The notes: a model not told the origin generated them from the letters alone. 64,000 nucleotides of DNA from Pseudoalteromonas sp. Scap06 (GCF_013394165.1 NZ_CP041331.1:1-64000); one strand, 5' to 3'; shown: positions 36,595 through 46,088, numbered from the stretch's first letter. Numbers and translations: made by a program.

Positions 36595-36852
36595 TTACTT
36601 AGCGATTTGTTCAATTTTGGTTTGTAATAGTGTTATGCGGGCGTTGAGTTTTCTAAAGCTATACTGTGAATAGCAAAAGTTTAAAAAGAAAGCAGCAAAA
36701 CCTGAACAAGCAAGCCCTATCAATGGGCTGAAATAGAACATTAACAACAAAACAATAGCCACCATCACTAACGTAAGTCCCAAATAATGAGATACGCTAA
36801 ATAACTTTCGGTTATTTTTTTCAAGCTGAACTATGTGAGAATCTATATCCAT
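36595..36852 (-). CDS. Small membrane protein, unknown
   Basis: An 85-residue protein with two adjacent membrane segments (about residues 22-41, HYLGLTLVMVAIVLLLMFYF, and 44-63) flanked by charged helices; the C-terminal RKLNARITLLQTKIEQIAK has heptad character and may be a coiled coil. A good GGAAA site precedes the start. No family recognised. It is next to a GNAT gene and other small membrane proteins on the same strand. Confidence 0.55.
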   Translation of the reverse strand: MDIDSHIVQLEKNNRKLFSVSHYLGLTLVMVAIVLLLMFYFSPLIGLACSGFAAFFLNFCYSQYSFRKLNARITLLQTKIEQIAK

Positions 36853-36895
36853 TAAAAATTTCCTTTTAACAAACCAACGTTAACTATCTTGAGCT

Positions 36896-37447
36896 TTAGG
36901 TAGCTACATAAGCAACATCTAAAGAAGTCCATTCATTCCATTGCGTCTTAGTTAATCGGTATAACTGTACGGCACGACCATGAAATTCATGATTGCTATA
37001 GTCTGTAAAGCCAATTTTCTTTGCTACTTTCAATGACGCAATATGCTCAGGTTCAATAATAACAACGACCGATTGATGAGTAGTTTGCGTAAACACATAC
37101 TTTAAAACACCTTTAGCTGCTTCGCAGGCTAAGCCTTTATTCCAAAAATCGACCGCTAATCGATACCCTAAATTAGGCTCTTCGTTACCCGCGACGCTTT
37201 GTGGGGAAATACCACAAAATCCAATCAATAAATCGCTGTTTTTATCTATTAGTGCCCATGGGCCCAAACCATATGAATCGTAGCATTGTAAACACCACTT
37301 TATAAAATCACGAGTTGCAGCTTCATCGCACACACCACGAATTGAGTATTTCATCACTTCTTCGTCACTAAGAATTTTACTTAATGCCGGCACATCATCA
37401 ATTGAAAACTGCCGAATAAGCAACCTTTGGGTTTCGCAAATTTTCAC
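36896..37447 (-). CDS. GNAT-family acetyltransferase, RimJ/RimL type
   Basis: A 183-residue acetyltransferase. The N-terminal ETQRLLIRQFSIDDVPAL, middle NLGYRLAVDFWNKGLACEAAKGVL (GNAT coenzyme A motif) and SLKVAKKIGF near the C-terminus are characteristic of the RimJ/RimL branch that acetylates ribosomal proteins or small amines. The target here is unknown. AGGAGG (GAGGTTTG) lies just upstream of the start. Likely independent of its membrane-protein neighbours. Confidence 0.85.
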   Translation of the reverse strand: MKICETQRLLIRQFSIDDVPALSKILSDEEVMKYSIRGVCDEAATRDFIKWCLQCYDSYGLGPWALIDKNSDLLIGFCGISPQSVAGNEEPNLGYRLAVDFWNKGLACEAAKGVLKYVFTQTTHQSVVVIIEPEHIASLKVAKKIGFTDYSNHEFHGRAVQLYRLTKTQWNEWTSLDVAYVAT

Positions 37448-37517
37448 TCAAACCTCCTTGTAATTACAGCTAAAAACTTTCAAAAAACCAAGTAATTAAG
37501 GTAGGTCTCTCAGTTAT

Positions 37518-37727
37518 TTAGTTCTTTTTATGTTCCGAATGCCACATAAGGTATCCAAATAATATGCCTACTAAAGGAAATATTATTAAAGATGAAATGA
37601 TTCCATCAAAAAAACCTTGCTCACCTGTAAGGTGCATGATTAATTGAAATAAAATAGCTGTAGGAATTCCCCAGCCTAATGGGCCTCTTAGCAAAATAAA
37701 ACGGAATTTAATAACGTTTATATTCAT
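37518..37727 (-). CDS. Small two-segment membrane protein
   Basis: A 69-residue protein with two hydrophobic segments (GWGIPTAILFQLIMHL and ISSLIIFPLVGILFGYLMW) and a basic C-terminus (HSEHKKN). A clear GGGAAA site supports the start. Resembles unnamed small membrane proteins of Alteromonadales and Vibrio; function unknown. Confidence 0.55.
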   Translation of the reverse strand: MNINVIKFRFILLRGPLGWGIPTAILFQLIMHLTGEQGFFDGIISSLIIFPLVGILFGYLMWHSEHKKN

Positions 37728-37841
37728 AAGTTTCCCTTGATTTAAAAGCCCAAATAATGAGCTAAAATCAACACAATGCTGATGTATTTCTTAGATTGAC
37801 AAGCCTAACGTTTAAACAAATGATAGGCACTAGTGATTGTT

Positions 37842-38447
37842 TTAAATTAATGTTATTGAAAAAACACTTAACCAACTTAATTGAATACCATAAGAGATAC
37901 GTTGGTAGGTACCAGGGTTGCTTTGTAGTTTTATTGCTTTAGCCATAGCAAACAGATAATAAACTGTGGCGATAACAGAAACAATTGAAAAAACACGAAA
38001 GTATAGAGAGATAACTTCTGTGGTTGGACTAATAGCTATTAATATTGGTGCTACAACCAGCGAAAGTAACATAATAAAACCAGCCCAAGAATGTACCTTG
38101 CAGTTAAAAGTTGGATGTTTAGTAAATGGGTCAGCATCCATAGGAAAATAACCCGCAACCCAGGTACCAATACCATGCACTATAACTAGCCAACCAGCAA
38201 TATTAACCAATATAGAAACATTAGCCAATCGCGCCAAATACCAGCCAAAAAAGCAAAATAGAAAACCTAAAGGATAATTATTAATTAGTGGTGACAGTTT
38301 TTCAGTTGGGCTTCCTGTTGCACCTAATTCACTACAAAATTGTTTAGAATGACTGTAACCTTCATAAAACCGACTTGCTACATAAACACCAATGAATATC
38401 CATAATGTGGCTATTAACCCTGAATAAATCGCAATCGTTTCAAACAT
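37842..38447 (-). CDS. DUF998-like membrane protein
   Basis: A 201-residue protein with six hydrophobic segments. The motif GTWVAGYFPMDADPFTKHP in the central loop is close to the conserved loop of DUF998 (…FP.D… then a histidine-containing segment KVHSWAG). The ATG at 38447 gives correct spacing to AAGGAT; the ATG six bases upstream is too close. Function of the family is unknown. Solitary on the minus strand, followed by small membrane genes in the same direction. Confidence 0.65.
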   Translation of the reverse strand: MFETIAIYSGLIATLWIFIGVYVASRFYEGYSHSKQFCSELGATGSPTEKLSPLINNYPLGFLFCFFGWYLARLANVSILVNIAGWLVIVHGIGTWVAGYFPMDADPFTKHPTFNCKVHSWAGFIMLLSLVVAPILIAISPTTEVISLYFRVFSIVSVIATVYYLFAMAKAIKLQSNPGTYQRISYGIQLSWLSVFSITLI

Positions 38448-38453
38448 CACCAT

Positions 38454-38719
38454 AATCCTTTTTGTGATTAATTCACTAAAGCCTTTTTAAACACAGAGGA
38501 GAAAATGAGCCGGCTTCGAGTGACGAGCTGTGAGCTTGTACAAACAGCCTGAAACCTAGTCTTAACAGTAGAACCTGTGACCTTTAACCTACTCTTTCAA
38601 CGCAGCGTCTATTTACCCTCTTTGTGCATGATTCACTGAGGTTTTATTTCGCCTCATTAATAAATCATTTCTTTATCATTATAATTAACCACTAATCAAA
38701 TGCTATCAGTATTAGTTTT
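38454..38719. other. Intergenic region, no gene seen
   Basis: Part of the 345-base gap between the DUF998-like gene and the aldehyde dehydrogenase. It should hold the promoter of the DUF998-like gene. I found no open frame, repeat or operator worth naming here. Confidence 0.5.
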
Positions 38720-38753
38720 AAAAAAACAAAGCGCTACAACAATGCAGCGCTTT
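38720..38753 (-). terminator. Intrinsic terminator of the aldehyde dehydrogenase gene
   Basis: Stem AAAGCGCT / AGCGCTTT (38728-38753); on the minus strand it is followed by GTTTTTTT. It lies 40 bases beyond the aldehyde dehydrogenase stop. Confidence 0.85.
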
Positions 38754-38792
38754 CATTACTTATAGGTTGTTTATTTAAACTAAAACGCGTTA

Positions 38793-40313
38793 TTAAAAGA
38801 AGCCAAGGGGATCTTCGCTGTAACTTACTAATAAGTTTTTAGTTTGTTGGTAATGATCGAGCGCGAGTTTGTGTGTTTCGCGGCCTATACCAGACTTTTT
38901 ATAACCGCCAAACGCAGCGTGTGCTGGGTACATATGGTAACAGTTGGTCCATACGCGACCGGCTTCTATTTTGCGACCAAAGTGATAAGCGCGGTTCATA
39001 TTACGGCTCCATACACCTGCGCCTAAACCAAATTCTGAGCCATTAGCCAATTCGAGCGCTTCGGCTTCGTCTTTAAAGGTCGACATTGAAATAACGGGGC
39101 CAAAAATTTCTTCTTGGAACACGCGCATATCGTTAGTTCCTTTTAATAAAGTAGGTTGAATGTAATAGCCACCATTTAGCTCATCGCTAAGTTGCTCAAC
39201 ATGACCGCCACTGAGTACTTCAGCACCTTCTTGTTTGCCAATATCTATGTAACTTAAAATTTTATCAAACTGTGCTTTAGAGGCTTGCGCACCTACCATG
39301 GTTTCGCTGTCTAGCGGGTTACCGCGTTTAATTTGCTTGGTACGTTTTAAAATGCGCTCTATAAATTGCTCATAAATATCTTCTTGGATAAACAAGCGTG
39401 ATGGACAAGTACATACTTCACCTTGGTTAAAGTAGGCAAGAATGGCGCCCTCAATTGCTTTATCTAGGTATGAGTCGTCTTTTTCCATAACATCGCTAAA
39501 GAAAATATTAGGTGATTTTCCCCCAAGTTCTACCGTTGAAGGAATAATATTTTCAGCTGCGCATTTTAAAATATGTGAACCCACAGGGGTTGAGCCTGTA
39601 AAGGCAATTTTAGCTATACGCGTATTAGTTGCCAGTGCTTCACCGGCTTCTTTACCAAAACCATTTACTACGTTTAGCACGCCGCCGGGTAGTAAATCAC
39701 CAATAATTTCCATTAACACTAATATTGATGCAGGTGTTTGCTCAGCAGGTTTAAGTACCACACAGTTACCAGCTGCTAGTGCCGGCGCTAGCTTCCATGC
39801 AGCCATTAAAATTGGAAAGTTCCACGGAATAATTTGCCCTACAACACCTAATGGTTCATGAAAATGATACGCCACCGTGGTTTCGTCTATTTCACCAATA
39901 CTGCCATCTTGAGCACGCAAGCAACCGGCAAAGTAACGAAAGTGGTCCGCAGCAAGTGGAATATCAGCGGCGAGGGTTTCGCGAATGGCTTTACCGTTAT
40001 CCCATGTTTCGGCCACTGCAAGTAGCTCTAGATTTTGTTCAATGCGATCGGCAATTTTTAATAAAATATTACTGCGCTCGGTCACTGAGGTTGTGCCCCA
40101 CTGCGTTTTTACGGCATGCGCTTTATCAAGCGCCAAATTAATATCGTCTTTGTCAGAGCGGGGAATTTTACAAAACACTTTGCCATTTACAGGGCTAATA
40201 TTCTCAAAGTATTGACCATTAACGGGTTCAACCCACTCGCCGCCAATATAGTTACCATACTGCTGTTTAAATGTGATGAGTGCGTCTGCTGTGCCTGGAT
40301 TTGCGTAAATCAT
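38793..40313 (-). CDS. aldB: NAD(P)-dependent aldehyde dehydrogenase, AldB/ExaC type
   Basis: A 506-residue soluble enzyme oxidising acetaldehyde or a similar aldehyde to the acid. Characteristic segments: cofactor site [17 protein letters not shown], general base region [11 protein letters not shown], catalytic cysteine in [11 protein letters not shown] (this sequence is typical of the AldB/ExaC acetaldehyde branch), and the C-terminal [28 protein letters not shown]. Full-length. It is divergent from an AraC-family gene, and two 21-base-spaced direct repeats lie between them, so it is probably activated by that regulator. No alcohol dehydrogenase gene is adjacent. Confidence 0.9.
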   Translation of the reverse strand: MIYANPGTADALITFKQQYGNYIGGEWVEPVNGQYFENISPVNGKVFCKIPRSDKDDINLALDKAHAVKTQWGTTSVTERSNILLKIADRIEQNLELLAVAETWDNGKAIRETLAADIPLAADHFRYFAGCLRAQDGSIGEIDETTVAYHFHEPLGVVGQIIPWNFPILMAAWKLAPALAAGNCVVLKPAEQTPASILVLMEIIGDLLPGGVLNVVNGFGKEAGEALATNTRIAKIAFTGSTPVGSHILKCAAENIIPSTVELGGKSPNIFFSDVMEKDDSYLDKAIEGAILAYFNQGEVCTCPSRLFIQEDIYEQFIERILKRTKQIKRGNPLDSETMVGAQASKAQFDKILSYIDIGKQEGAEVLSGGHVEQLSDELNGGYYIQPTLLKGTNDMRVFQEEIFGPVISMSTFKDEAEALELANGSEFGLGAGVWSRNMNRAYHFGRKIEAGRVWTNCYHMYPAHAAFGGYKKSGIGRETHKLALDHYQQTKNLLVSYSEDPLGFF

Positions 40314-40427
40314 ATGTGTGTTCTCTTGTTGTTGTTAGCTAAAAGTCTAAGCCGAAATACCAGCAACTTGTTAGAGTAATGTAGCTAGTTGCTTTATATT
40401 TAATCGGTATTGATTGACATTAGACTA

Positions 40428-40481
40428 TTAAGCGCTTAAAAACTTGATTAGCAGTCCAAAAAAATTGTCTGTGAGTCCAAA
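40428..40481. promoter_or_regulatory. Control region of the aldB/araC-type divergent pair
   Basis: Two direct repeats AGTCCAAA at 40453-40460 and 40474-40481 are 21 bases apart, i.e. two helical turns, the usual spacing of AraC-family half-sites. A perfect 12-bp palindrome TTAAGCGCTTAA (40428-40439) lies alongside. Both sit in the 194-base gap between the diverging genes. Confidence 0.55.
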
Positions 40482-40507
40482 CGATTTAATCATTAAAAAG
40501 GCTGATT

Positions 40508-41401
40508 ATGTATTCGTCGCAGTTAAATAAAAAACGCCAACAACTTGATGTACTTATTGAAAACAAAGTGAGCTTTGCTGCCGACAACAGCGAACTGAGT
40601 ATTTATGATACTTATAAAAGTGCGCAAAAAGTGGCGCTGCATTCAAACGAATTATTATTTTGTGCCATGCTCAGTGGCAAAAAAATTATGCATGTTGAGA
40701 ATAGTCAGTATCATAAAGCGTTTTTACCACACGAATCGTTTGTATTAGCGCCCGAGCAAGGGGTGCTGATTGATTTTCCTCAGGCAACTATCAACTCACC
40801 TACCACCTGTTTAGCGATTGAAATCAGCACCGATAAAATAACCAATGTGGCTAATGCACTTAATATGCAGCAAAACTTTGCTAGTGATGCCTTGTTTGAA
40901 TACAGCCCTAATTTAGTGCATACCCAACATAATACGCAAACTCAGCAGTTATTAGAGCGAATGGTGCATTTATTTAGTGAGCAAGGCGCCGAGCGACACT
41001 ACTTAATTGATTTATCGTTAAACGAATTGATCACCCGTTTATTACAACAACAAAGCCGTGATTTATTGCTGGCAAACTGTGACAAGCTACGCCTAAAAAG
41101 TAACGTGAGTGATGCACTACATTATATTGAAGAGCATTTAAGCGACACACTCGACATAGACACCTTGTGCAAAATAACTTGTATGAGTCGTAGTAAGTTT
41201 TACCAGCAATTTAAACTCGCTTTTGGCACAAGCCCTGCACTTTGGCAGCAACAACTTAGACTTAAAAAAGCCCGCACGCTTTTATTAGAAGGCCAAGCTA
41301 TAAGTAAAGTGTGCTACGACCTTGGTTTTAATAACGCCAGTCATTTTAGCCGTTTATTTAAGCAAACCTTTGGGATTGCACCTAAACAGTGTCGGCATTA
41401 A
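40508..41401 (+). CDS. AraC-family transcriptional regulator
   Basis: A 297-residue regulator. The N-terminal ligand domain resembles AraC_N (SIYDTYKSAQKVALHSNELLF, with later FLPHESFVLAP). The C-terminal double helix-turn-helix is clear: DIDTLCKITCMSRSKFYQQFK and ISKVCYDLGFNNASHFSRLFKQTFG. Divergent from the aldB-type gene, which it probably activates in response to an aldehyde, alcohol or related metabolite. AAGG precedes the start. Confidence 0.88.
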   Translation: MYSSQLNKKRQQLDVLIENKVSFAADNSELSIYDTYKSAQKVALHSNELLFCAMLSGKKIMHVENSQYHKAFLPHESFVLAPEQGVLIDFPQATINSPTTCLAIEISTDKITNVANALNMQQNFASDALFEYSPNLVHTQHNTQTQQLLERMVHLFSEQGAERHYLIDLSLNELITRLLQQQSRDLLLANCDKLRLKSNVSDALHYIEEHLSDTLDIDTLCKITCMSRSKFYQQFKLAFGTSPALWQQQLRLKKARTLLLEGQAISKVCYDLGFNNASHFSRLFKQTFGIAPKQCRH

Positions 41402-41435
41402 TAGCTAATGCTTTACTAAGTGGTTAAAAGCGCAG

Positions 41436-41840
41436 TCATATTTTAACAACCACACTATAATAGCTTGAAATACATAAACTTACACCTGCCAGCAACCACA
41501 CTACGCCGTAGTTATGCCATAAGAAAGCGTTATTGTAAACTTTATGAGGGTTGTGCTTATCCACCAATAGCGTGCATTGCTTACCCTGCTTAAAACGCCA
41601 CATCATATTTTCGTTATAATCAATTAGTATACTGCACACTTGATCATCAAAACGAAAACTCACTAGCATCGTTGGCTGATGTAAAAGCTCTGGCGCTGTT
41701 ATTTGATTATTTGTCGCTGCTGTTATTTGTTCTATGTTACACACTCGCCAATGGCGTTTATTAACTTTACATTTTAACCAACGAACAAGTGGCAACAAGC
41801 CTATTAGTATAAATACAACCCCTAACCCTAGAAGTACCAT
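41436..41840 (-). CDS. DUF3592-like membrane protein
   Basis: A 134-residue protein with one membrane segment at each end (residues about 2-19, VLLGLGVVFILIGLLPLV, and 111-130, VVWLLAGVSLCISSYY) and a soluble beta-rich middle with SFRFDDQVCSILIDYNEN and VDKHNPHKVYNN; this is the layout of DUF3592. Function unknown. It converges on the AraC gene with 34 bases between stops. Confidence 0.6.
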   Translation of the reverse strand: MVLLGLGVVFILIGLLPLVRWLKCKVNKRHWRVCNIEQITAATNNQITAPELLHQPTMLVSFRFDDQVCSILIDYNENMMWRFKQGKQCTLLVDKHNPHKVYNNAFLWHNYGVVWLLAGVSLCISSYYSVVVKI

Positions 41841-42055
41841 ACATTCACCTTCATTTTAATTAATTTTTTGGTAAACAAAATGAGTAAATAAATCACTCAA
41901 CGTTGTATCTACTGATTTAAATACTGTTATTTTTTATCTACTTTTTCGAACAGGTATATTTTGTTTGGCTAAATAAGCCAGTTCAACACACGGCAAGCTC
42001 TGTAAATATACCTTCTTGCATTGATAACAATAACTTACCAGTTTCATTTAATATA
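41841..42055. other. Intergenic region, no gene seen
   Basis: First third of a 650-base gap between the DUF3592-like gene and the Oar-like receptor. AT-rich, with no convincing open frame; the degraded coding sequence to the right may once have extended into it. Confidence 0.4.
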
Positions 42056-42404
42056 TTAATTACTATCTACAAATAAACTGCTACGAGTGATTGCGGAAGT
42101 ATCATATTCACGACTATCTTTATGATGATTTTCAATTAAATCAATATGTGTGTCTGATGCAAGCCATTTAAAATAATATATAATGACTCACCGTCCATAT
42201 GCATATCAAGGGTATAGATGTGTAACCAATCGGGTTGTGACTACTGCCAATGAGAAAACAAAGCTGAGTCATAATTATCCCTTGTTATTTTTGCATGCAA
42301 TGTGCCTTCATTTCTTGTAATAAAAGTGCCAATAACTCACTACAAAAATGCCAAACAGCTGCCTGCCCAGCATCGAGGCTGTGTTGCTCTTGATGAGAAT
42401 GTGC
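42056..42404 (-). pseudogene. Degraded coding sequence of unrecognised family
   Basis: Minus-strand reading gives coherent but interrupted protein: HSHQEQHSLDAGQAAVWHFC followed by SELLALLLQEMK and a stop at 42285; then, after an ATG at 42272, LDMHMDGESLY in one frame; and, after a shift, KWLASDTHIDLIENHHKDSR continuing to SLFVDSN with a stop at 42056. At least one internal stop and one frameshift separate them. The peptide composition is clearly protein-like, but I do not recognise the family. It lies just beyond the 3' end of the Oar-like receptor gene and on the same strand. Confidence 0.5.
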
Positions 42405-42488
42405 TTAAACATTAACTCAACTTTAGCATTCACCAACATAGTCATGAGATACTAAAGTTGAGCTCTTACAGCTTCTTACCAGGGAAAA

Positions 42489-45482
42489 TTAAAACTCTAT
42501 TCGTGCGGTCAATGACACATAGCGAGCACCTTGACGTCCTGTCACTAAGCCATAATCAGGATTAAGCTTTAAGCCATTTTCACCGTACTGAGCACGCTCT
42601 TCGTTGATATTTATCGCACTATCGCTATTAAGCAAATTATAAACAGTGCCTTTTAAAATCACGTTTGAGCCAAAAAAGTCAGTGTAGTACGTCAATGACA
42701 TGTCTATATTAGTGAGCCAAGGTAAATTACCTTTACTGCCACGTGGCGCAGGGTTGCCATTTTCATCATAATGAGATGCTTGATCGTAATATTTACTAAC
42801 ACATGCATCCCATGGGCTTCCTTGTTCGCAGCTATCGACACCTTCAGGGTGAACTGAGAAGTAGCTCTTTGGACGACCTGATGTAGTTCGCGCAACTAAA
42901 CCTAGGGTCAATGAATCGGTAATATTATAGGCGCCACTAAACTTAATAGCGTGGCGGTGGTCATTTGGTAAATTACCATAGCCATGATCCATCAAATCAC
43001 CATAGTCGTAGGAGGTCGTCCAACCAGGATCGGCTTGGTTATTATCCGTTTTAACTAAACCTTCGGTATTACCATAGCTATGTGACCATGTATATGAAGT
43101 ATTGATACGCAAGTCATCAGTTATATTGCCATCTAAGGTAAACTCAAGCGCCAAATATTTGCGTTGTGCTTCGGCAAGTGCAAGTTCATCAGCACTTAAA
43201 TTTACGTTATCAATTTCTCCATCACCATCAAAGTCATACGACATTTGAATCGCTTCACCAGGGTTATTGAGTACGTAATATGAACCTTGCCCTACGTTAT
43301 CGGTTATACCCATTTCAGCAAGCTTTTTGGCAAGCACAGGGCCTACATCAGTGTCTTCAACACTGCGACCTAAATCACGGTAAATAGCACGTACACCTGC
43401 AGACATCGTATCAAACACTTCTTGCTGATAACCAATTGTAAATTCATCGCTGTACATTGGTTTTAAAGAAGCAGAGGCAATTAGCCCTGGTTCAGTAATA
43501 CCCCGCTGACGCCAGCGTCTATCACGTAACATATCCCCTCTGCTAGGTGAGCCATCAGCTAATAAAGAAGGTGAACCGCTACCTTCTAATTGATCCAGTT
43601 CGAAATACTCAAACCATTCAATAGATGCAGAACCTTGGGTGATATTCATGTTCGCAGAGACAGGTTGAAAATAACGCCCAAAGGTTGCAAATACTTTTGC
43701 ACTACCATCACCATTAACGTCATAAATTGCTTGTATACGTGGCGCGATTTGATTATCTATATCAACAAAAGCCCGACCATCTGAAACAGTGTTTTCGAAC
43801 TGGCTATAACGCAAACCCATATTAAGCACTAAATTATCAGTAGCTTGCCATGAATCATTAATGTAAAACGCTAATGAAGTGGTAGCAGAATCGACCTCAC
43901 GGCTACGAATCCTTCTTTCGATAAAGTCAGTACCTAGTGTAGCGCCCGATACATCGTTTTCACCGGCCGTTTTTACTGTCCACCAGCCTTTAGCATCCCC
44001 AATACCATTTTGACCTTCAAAAAAATCGACCTTCACGTTAGTGTAATCAATACCAAATTGGATTGAATGCATATCCAAATCCCAGTTAAAATCAATGCGA
44101 GCTTGGTCTCGGATGTACTCTTCTTCTGTTATTCCTGAATTAGTGTGCTGGCTTAACGTAACAAAACCATTTCTTTCATCCCATACACCTGGGTTTGGAG
44201 ACGCTACCACGTTCTCAACATTCTCAGTAACACGGCCAACAACGGCTGACACTGAAAAAGTATCTGTCAGATAGCCATTGTAGTTAATACTATAAACATT
44301 ACCGCCATCTTCACCTGGTGCATCTACCCCTTGCTGATCACCCACAACATTATCTTTCCAATTATAAGCAAACGTTTTGTCAGTCCAAGTACGTTTATTG
44401 TTCATTGCAGAGAAACCAATAGAGTGATCTTCATTAATAAACCAATCCACTTTCGTGAACCAACGATCTTCATCACGCTCAAAATCAGAGAACGTGGTTT
44501 GCCCAGCGCTGCTAGACTCTTCTCTGCGTGGAGCAAATAAGCCATAGAAGAACAGCGTATCTTCAATAAGCGCACCGCTCGCCCATAACTGTACTTCTTT
44601 AAAATCGTAACTACTTTGCTTAGTGTTGGTACTGATGGTGCCACTATCTTGAAATATTGAATCATGCTGATTACGAAGACTATCAGGATCCCAGCGCACC
44701 TCTGCACCAAGTTTAAAATCATTATCGCCTGATTTAGATACAGCGTTTACAATACCGCCTAATGCCCCTCCAAATTCAGGGCTAACACCACCCGTTTTAA
44801 CTTGAGTTTGCGAAATAGCCTCCCATGGAAGACGAATTGAACCTAACCCTGTGCGAATACTGGTTACATTCAAGCCATTAAAATAGTAGCCATTCTCAGC
44901 GGCTGATGAGCCACCAAAACTAGAGGCTCCTTTGAAATTAGAACCACCAGGAGCTGCAGTACCTGGCGCTAGTAACGCAATACTCTCAAAACCAGTATTT
45001 ACCGGCATTGCTTTAAGTTCAGCATCACTAAACGTTAAGCCAGAGGTGGAAGATGCCATATCTACACGACGAATTGCCGAACCTGCTACCGCGATACGCT
45101 CTATATCAATACCAGCTTTATAAAGTTGTACATCAAGTATTATTGATTGGCCAATAGTTACCGCAACATTTTCTTCAGTCATTGCTTGATAACCGTCTTT
45201 TACAATAGTTACATCGTATGTACCTACAGGTACGTTTCTTAATAAGTAATCACCCTCGGCGTTACTGGTAATGGTGTAAACCAACCCTTTGCTTTTGTGC
45301 TTAAGTGTAATAGTTGCGCCGGTTAAATCATTCCCCGATTGCGCAACAATATGACCTTTAACAATACTACTGCCATCAACAGCGTGTGCCGCTGGTGCAA
45401 TTAATAATGCTGCTGTTACCGCAGTTGCCAGCAGAGTTCTAGCACCCACGCCTCGAGTTTGTTTTTTATTATTTGTAATCAT
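42489..45482 (-). CDS. Oar-like TonB-dependent receptor, probable collagen-peptide uptake
   Basis: A 997-residue outer-membrane protein. After the signal peptide (TLLATAVTAALLIAPAAHA) comes a carboxypeptidase-regulatory-like beta domain (about residues 40-120: VKGHIVAQSGNDLTGATITL, EGDYLLRNVPVGTYDV), then the plug (VNTGFESIALLAPGT) and a large barrel ending VSLTARIEF. This is the Oar/OmpA-related TonB receptor type, found with proteolytic systems. AAGGAA precedes the start. An operator palindrome identical to those at the collagenase and hydroxyproline genes lies 70 bases upstream, so peptide uptake is inferred. Transcribed away from the deaminase gene. Confidence 0.85.
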   Translation of the reverse strand: MITNNKKQTRGVGARTLLATAVTAALLIAPAAHAVDGSSIVKGHIVAQSGNDLTGATITLKHKSKGLVYTITSNAEGDYLLRNVPVGTYDVTIVKDGYQAMTEENVAVTIGQSIILDVQLYKAGIDIERIAVAGSAIRRVDMASSTSGLTFSDAELKAMPVNTGFESIALLAPGTAAPGGSNFKGASSFGGSSAAENGYYFNGLNVTSIRTGLGSIRLPWEAISQTQVKTGGVSPEFGGALGGIVNAVSKSGDNDFKLGAEVRWDPDSLRNQHDSIFQDSGTISTNTKQSSYDFKEVQLWASGALIEDTLFFYGLFAPRREESSSAGQTTFSDFERDEDRWFTKVDWFINEDHSIGFSAMNNKRTWTDKTFAYNWKDNVVGDQQGVDAPGEDGGNVYSINYNGYLTDTFSVSAVVGRVTENVENVVASPNPGVWDERNGFVTLSQHTNSGITEEEYIRDQARIDFNWDLDMHSIQFGIDYTNVKVDFFEGQNGIGDAKGWWTVKTAGENDVSGATLGTDFIERRIRSREVDSATTSLAFYINDSWQATDNLVLNMGLRYSQFENTVSDGRAFVDIDNQIAPRIQAIYDVNGDGSAKVFATFGRYFQPVSANMNITQGSASIEWFEYFELDQLEGSGSPSLLADGSPSRGDMLRDRRWRQRGITEPGLIASASLKPMYSDEFTIGYQQEVFDTMSAGVRAIYRDLGRSVEDTDVGPVLAKKLAEMGITDNVGQGSYYVLNNPGEAIQMSYDFDGDGEIDNVNLSADELALAEAQRKYLALEFTLDGNITDDLRINTSYTWSHSYGNTEGLVKTDNNQADPGWTTSYDYGDLMDHGYGNLPNDHRHAIKFSGAYNITDSLTLGLVARTTSGRPKSYFSVHPEGVDSCEQGSPWDACVSKYYDQASHYDENGNPAPRGSKGNLPWLTNIDMSLTYYTDFFGSNVILKGTVYNLLNSDSAININEERAQYGENGLKLNPDYGLVTGRQGARYVSLTARIEF

Positions 45483-45551
45483 GTAAGAATTCCTTGGTCC
45501 TGTAGATTTTTATTGTGAGACTAACCTCGACGTAAAATATACATAAATTAC

Positions 45552-45567
45552 ATATTGTATACAATAT
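45552..45567. promoter_or_regulatory. Collagen/hydroxyproline regulon operator, copy 1
   Basis: Perfect 16-bp palindrome ATATTGTATACAATAT, centred about 77 bases upstream of the Oar-like receptor start. The core ATTGTATACAAT recurs at three other promoters of this locus. Size and symmetry fit a GntR/FCD (FadR or VanR branch) regulator; the GntR gene at 47433-48101 is the natural candidate. Confidence 0.8.
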
Positions 45568-45690
45568 TAAATATATGATAATTTTTAGTTAAAATTTAAA
45601 TACAAATTAAACAAAGTCAATTGCTCTGCAAGTTTGTAACTAAAGGAAGCTTTATTAAGTATCGTAATTTAATACATGAGCTGAAGTATT

Positions 45691-45886
45691 TAACCTGAAC
45701 TCTGGTTAAGAGATATACTAATATTTTGAATCAAAGTGATATTTATGTTTATTTTCTCTAGCCAGAGATTTTCAGTGGGTACTAAGCGAAATTACTTGCA
45801 ATAGTTAGCCTATTGCAAGTAGATTAAACTCAGTTAACGCTAAGAATAGCTACTTGGGGTAGGTTTATAATCCAGAGTTCAGGTTA
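45691..45886. repeat. Inverted-repeat-bounded element (MITE-like)
   Basis: Perfect 15-bp terminal inverted repeats TAACCTGAACTCTGG (45691-45705) and CCAGAGTTCAGGTTA (45872-45886) bound 196 bases. Inside is a perfect 11-bp hairpin ACTTGCAATAG / CTATTGCAAGT (45794-45820). No open frame is present. Size and terminal repeats fit a miniature inverted-repeat transposable element; a target-site duplication is not clear. It sits between the receptor and deaminase promoters. A long-range RNA structure is the alternative. Confidence 0.5.
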
Positions 45887-46054
45887 TTAAGAAGCAAACT
45901 ATAGTTCGTGAAGATAGTTAAATGATTAACCCCACTTTATATAGTTAGCGTTACTCGCCTTTGCATGCCCCTGTATAATTTACATATACGATACCCTTTT
46001 AATTTAGTTCTTAGACTTGCCGAAGTTAATTTTACTGATACAATCGAAATGTAT

Positions 46055-46066
46055 AATGTATACAAT
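46055..46066. promoter_or_regulatory. Collagen/hydroxyproline regulon operator, copy 2
   Basis: AATGTATACAAT, 11 of 12 identical to the other copies, 23 bases upstream of the deaminase start and therefore probably overlapping its promoter or transcription start. Confidence 0.75.
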
Positions 46067-46088
46067 ATTACTTATTAGAGGAAATATA

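Noticed and set aside
38793..40313. Assignment of this aldehyde dehydrogenase to the hydroxyproline pathway
   Set aside because: Its [11 protein letters not shown] active site is of the acetaldehyde type, it has its own AraC regulator, and the regulon operator is absent; the enzyme at 48236-49732 fits the pathway better.
42704..44722. Several short frames within the Oar-like receptor gene
   Set aside because: They are overlapping frames of a long, well-supported receptor gene; none has its own start context.
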